From positions 943,790 to 962,063 of the forward strand of contig MU657164.1 of assembly GCA_026770575.1 (NCBI GenBank): a stretch of 18,274 bases of DNA. Reading direction: 5' to 3'. The notes under the pieces were generated by a model. It did not search any database. It worked only from the letters and a program-made list of their open reading frames with translations, and had not been told where the DNA came from. Shown here piece by piece: positions 15,343-18,274 of the stretch; positions within the stretch are counted from its first letter, which is position 1, and each line of letters begins with the position of its first letter. This DNA is from Pelagophyceae sp. CCMP2097. Lineage: Eukaryota; Sar; Pelagophyceae. A program made the translations under genes and the position numbers.

Positions 15343-16291
15343 AAACCCTCTATGCCGGCGCACGAGTTGCCGGCGCGACGCACGTCTCGACGTGCTCGTG
15401 GCGAGCACGTCGGTCGACCGCTGCTGCGAACTGAAGCCACCGGTGCGTCTCAAAGGAACCAAAACGTCACATCGACCGTTGGAAAACCCGGACACGACTT
15501 CGAAAACCCGAAGCGCCACACAACGGGACTCGAGAGATGGCGCGCGCCGGGCGCGCCTCCGGACTCGAGTGCGACGGTCGTCTCTTCCGAAGTGTAGCCC
15601 TATTGCGGCGGCAAGATGGCCGCTTCCGGAGCGCGCAGCTCACGGGCACTTGGCTCCGAGCGCGCACGGTGCCCAGCCAAGGGCCCACGTAGGCGAAAGA
15701 GGCCCGGCGGGCGCCAAACGCGGCTGCAAATAGGGCCCGAGGCGGTCCCACGGCGGCCCCGTCGACGGCCCGACACGCTCCGTCGACGGCACCACAACCC
15801 CGCGAAGAGCGGTCCTCTATGGGCGGCCCTCAACTGTCTTTTGAGGCGTCGCTTGGGGCCGTGTGGGATCGATCCCGTATGGGATTGGCATCATCCCAGA
15901 CCCGCAACGGCGCCACGGCGCCTCAAATGGCACCCGACCCCCCAAGAGGCCCGTGGCGGTGCGCCGCGCCGCCGCCGCAGCAGCGAAAGCCGACAGAGGC
16001 GCGAGGTCGCCGAGCGTCGTCGCGCACACAAGGATCCTTGCAAAGCGGGCGGGTGCGCCTCGGGGGCGTCTCCGAGGGACTGGGGCATTTTTATTGTGAC
16101 CGCCCTTCGACGGCATACAGACGGCATATACCGAGGTATCGGTGCGCGGGAGGCGCGCCGTCGCGGGGGCGGCCTCTGGAGGATGGCGCCGTCCTGCGGA
16201 TGATGGCGCCGCCCTACGGGTGCTCGACGCGACCCAAGGACGTCGTCGAGCGATGGGTGCGTCACGTCGGGTCACCGCCGGGGGCGCGTCT

Positions 16292-17855
16292 TATCGCCGC
16301 GTGGATGCTCGATTGGGAGGATTTCCCGTGGTTGAGGCGACGGGCGCGTCGTCGTCGCTGTCGCTGTCGCCCATCCACATCTTCGTCGTCGTCCCCGCGC
16401 CTACCACGAGCACGCGCGGGCCCTCTGCGGATTCGATTCACACGGCCGCGACGGAACTGCGCGCGGCCTGCATGGTTGGGCCGGGTTCCCACTGCACTGT
16501 TCAAAAGGTCCGTCGGCGAATGCTCCGTAAAGACCATGCCCACCGCGAGTCTTCACCGCCGACGACTCAAACGTGCTGCGAATCGACGCACACGGCGGCG
16601 CAGTTCCATCGACGGACCGGGCGAAAAGTCCATGGTCTTGACGTATAAAAATCATAGCGCTCAGCGATTCTGAGCCCGAATTGCCGCCGGCCACCCGAAA
16701 TGCATCTAAATAAACGAAACCCAGCGCGGTCCTGCCATGGTGGGTCCTCTCGTAAAGGCCATGTGTCGAGACTCCCGCTTCTTCGCCGACGACAACAAGG
16801 ACCGACGAGCGTCCAGCGCGACGGCAGCAGTAGGCTCGGTCCGATTGCATGTTTGGACCAGGGGTAAAGGAGAGCGAGCCGAGGTGAAGAATCGCAGTGC
16901 AAAATCAAAACCTCCCTTCTTGCCGACCGCCCAAAACAAGCACTCGCCCAGCGTCCAACTGAACGGTCGCGCAGCCGTACCGCACCGTGAACAAATTTGG
17001 ACCGGCCGTAAAAGCGTTCGTATAAGCGTTCGTATAAGCGTTCGTATAAGCGTTCGTATAAGAGTTCGTATAGCCTAGTAGTAAGCGTTCGTATAAGCGT
17101 TCGTAGAAGCGTCGAGCATTTCCGTCGTCCTTAAATCAGATTCACCCACCCGGCCGCCAAACACAAAGACGCGCCCTCCGACGGCCACGGCGGCGCACTG
17201 CGAGAGGCCTCGGCGCACCTCTGGGCCTGGCAGGAAGACCGCTGAATCGGTCAACGGCCGCACGAACACAGCAGCCTCAAGGCCAAAGTAGTCGAGCTCC
17301 AGCAGCATGGCCTCCCGCGCCGCCTCGGAGAACGCGCGCATCGCCCTCTGCATGCGCGGGCCGTCGAGGTCGCGGAGGAAGTCGAGGAGCATGCGGAAGC
17401 GCGCGCCGTCGCGGTCGATGAAGACGGACCCGTCTAAAGGGTCCGCCTGCAGCATCGCGTCGCAGCGGCCGAACATGCGCCCGAGCATCGAGCCCTCGAC
17501 CTTTGTCAGCACGGCCCTTGACGTCTCGAAGCGCGCGCCGCCCACGTTGAGCTTGACGACGTCGTCGGGTGGCGGCGCGGTTGCGCGCATGCGCTGCTCC
17601 TCCTCCGCGTCGCGCGCGGACTTGTCCTCCGTGTCCTTGACAAAGGCCGCGCGGTCGTCTTCGAGCGCTTGCCTGTCGCTTGCGAGCTGGGCCTAGGGGG
17701 TTTCATCGAGAGGCGCCTCGATGTCTCACGCACGCCGGTGTTTTTTACCATCTTAGCATCGAAAGCGTGCTCGAGCGCGTCGTGGCGGCGTGCGCCGCTG
17801 TCGTGCGCCGCACGGCCTCGAGCGCGGCGGCCACAGCGTTCGAGGGGTGCGCCAT
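16292..17855 (-). pseudogene. BTB/T1-Kelch protein with decayed Kelch propeller
   Basis: An acidic coiled coil (LASDRQALEDDRAAF, ARDAEEEQR) opens right after a CCCTAG acceptor at 17693 and leads to the T1-type BTB domain: DDVVKLNVGGARFETSRAVL, DPLDGSVFIDRDGARFRMLL and ELDYFGLEA (17300-17560). The first Kelch blade follows (CAAVAVGGRVFVFGGR...TTEMLDAS). Beyond the minisatellite, further blades are legible only in changing frames: RYGCATVQLDAGRVLVLGG, then SFTPGPNM, VLVVVGEEAG, FSPGPSMEL, VVGGED, WEPGPTMQAARSSVAAV and RVLVVGAG. TGA codons interrupt at 16905, 16567, 16501 and 16438. BTB-Kelch proteins are usually cullin-3 adaptors. A first exon may start at the ATG at 17853-17855 (MAHPSNAVAAALEAV), spliced from GTGCGG or from GTAAAA with a frameshift. 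The BTB half could still be expressed. Confidence 0.72.
17010..17104 (+). repeat. 12-bp coding minisatellite (ATAAGCGTTCGT)
   Basis: Seven 12-bp units and one 11-bp unit (17070-17080) lie head to tail. On the minus strand a unit reads Thr-Asn-Ala-Tyr, and the flanking gene reads AST-NAF-TAGPN. So the array grew from the gene's own codons between two Kelch blades. The 11-bp unit shifts the frame and introduces TAG. Confidence 0.88.
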
Positions 17856-18207
17856 CGTCGTGCCTCTCAGGGTTTGGCAGTGCGAAAGGTTTCGGTTCGA
17901 CGCCAAAACGGTTGAACTCGATCAAATCCAGGCGACCTGAGTGACTTTTGTAAACGTCCCCTCAAAGCTTCTTGTCCGATAGCCTCGGCGGCGGGAACCC
18001 TGTAGCGGCCAGAGTCTCGCAGTGGCATCACTGCCCTTGCACTCGTGACAAAATCGAATCGCGCATCAAAGAAAACACGTCCTTTACAATTGTAGACGCA
18101 AGCTCCTCTGGGGCCCTCGCCCGCGTCGTGAAGAGGGCGGGCTCCGGGACGCCAAATGTCCGAACCGGATCCGTCGAGAGCGCAGGGCAGCAAAAGGGTC
18201 CGGGTCC

Positions 18208-18253
18208 GACCCGAGACCCGCGATAATCCGGGGTAGGGTCCGGGTCTCGGGTC
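18208..18253. repeat. 13-bp inverted repeat in a GGGTCCGGGTC-rich edge
   Basis: GACCCGAGACCCG (18208-18220) and CGGGTCTCGGGTC (18241-18253) are exact inverted arms 20 bp apart. The surrounding DNA to the window end is built of GGGTCCG words and may be the start of a longer repeat. The 17860-18190 interval has a minus-strand frame without ATG or recognisable domain. Confidence 0.65.
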
Positions 18254-18274
18254 CGCCCATCCGGGGTGGGTCCG

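Noticed and set aside
15819..16673. A 284-codon plus-strand frame starting at ATG
   Set aside because: It is Arg/Ser-rich with no domain, and its second half is antisense to the decayed Kelch blades, which are the better explanation.
17693..17925. A frame continuing the BTB exon upstream without an intron
   Set aside because: The BTB frame has TAG at 17693-17695, directly before the coiled coil, within a CCCTAG acceptor. The open frame across 17506-17925 is in a different phase and reads Arg-rich text over the BTB region.
1..18274. tRNA, rRNA, riboswitch or bacterial promoter/terminator signals
   Set aside because: A reading for T-loop consensus, rRNA core words and intrinsic terminators found nothing convincing. 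The GTTCGA occurrence near 17895 lacks a pairing stem.

Overview
The window looks like nuclear DNA of a GC-rich unicellular eukaryotic alga, most likely a stramenopile of the pelagophyte type. The reasons are high GC, no bacterial operon layout or Shine-Dalgarno sites, exons bounded by GT...AG, and beta-propeller, ankyrin, Kelch, BTB/T1 and MYND genes of the kind greatly expanded in such algae. The lineage is inferred from this gene mix; no marker gene is present. Every recognisable gene reads on the minus strand. Many long open frames on the plus strand are GC-driven shadows.

Layout, left to right. 1-3270 is mostly non-coding and repeat-rich, with very G-rich tracts and a broken pair of Kelch repeats (2145-2487). 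3275-4369 is an intact seven-bladed WD40 gene. 4878-6212 is its tandem paralogue, with nine WD units and an in-frame TAG. The paralogue's 5' flank is split by a 1,539-bp insertion (6341-7879) with 11-bp terminal inverted repeats and a perfect 8-bp target duplication (hAT-like). It carries palindromic subterminal repeats, an acidic reading frame and a 29-bp-stem hairpin. The other half of the flank resumes at 7893-8144. The matching site beside the intact WD40 gene is uninterrupted.

8333-8518 is a frameshifted BTB/T1 relic. 8923-9750 is a two-exon GNAT acetyltransferase with an N-terminal signal peptide. 10.0-11.4 kb holds degenerate hexamer repeats. 11513-11701 is a MYND zinc-finger exon. 12156-13331 is an eight-repeat ankyrin frame whose 5' end runs into a 38-bp inverted-repeat arm. 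Its partner arm lies 820 bp away, and between them is a telomere-like CCCTAA tract. 14.1-15.0 kb contains a small inverted-repeat element and degenerate minisatellites. 16292-17855 is a BTB-Kelch gene: the coiled coil and BTB domain are open, but the Kelch part is broken by stops, frameshifts and a 12-bp minisatellite grown from its own codons.

The genes form no pathway that can be read from sequence. What unites the window is birth and decay of repeat-protein genes: tandem duplication, insertion of non-autonomous elements, minisatellite expansion, and relics of BTB and Kelch genes. The strongest novelty is the WD40-flank insertion with a paralogous empty site; no new enzymatic or defence system is evident.
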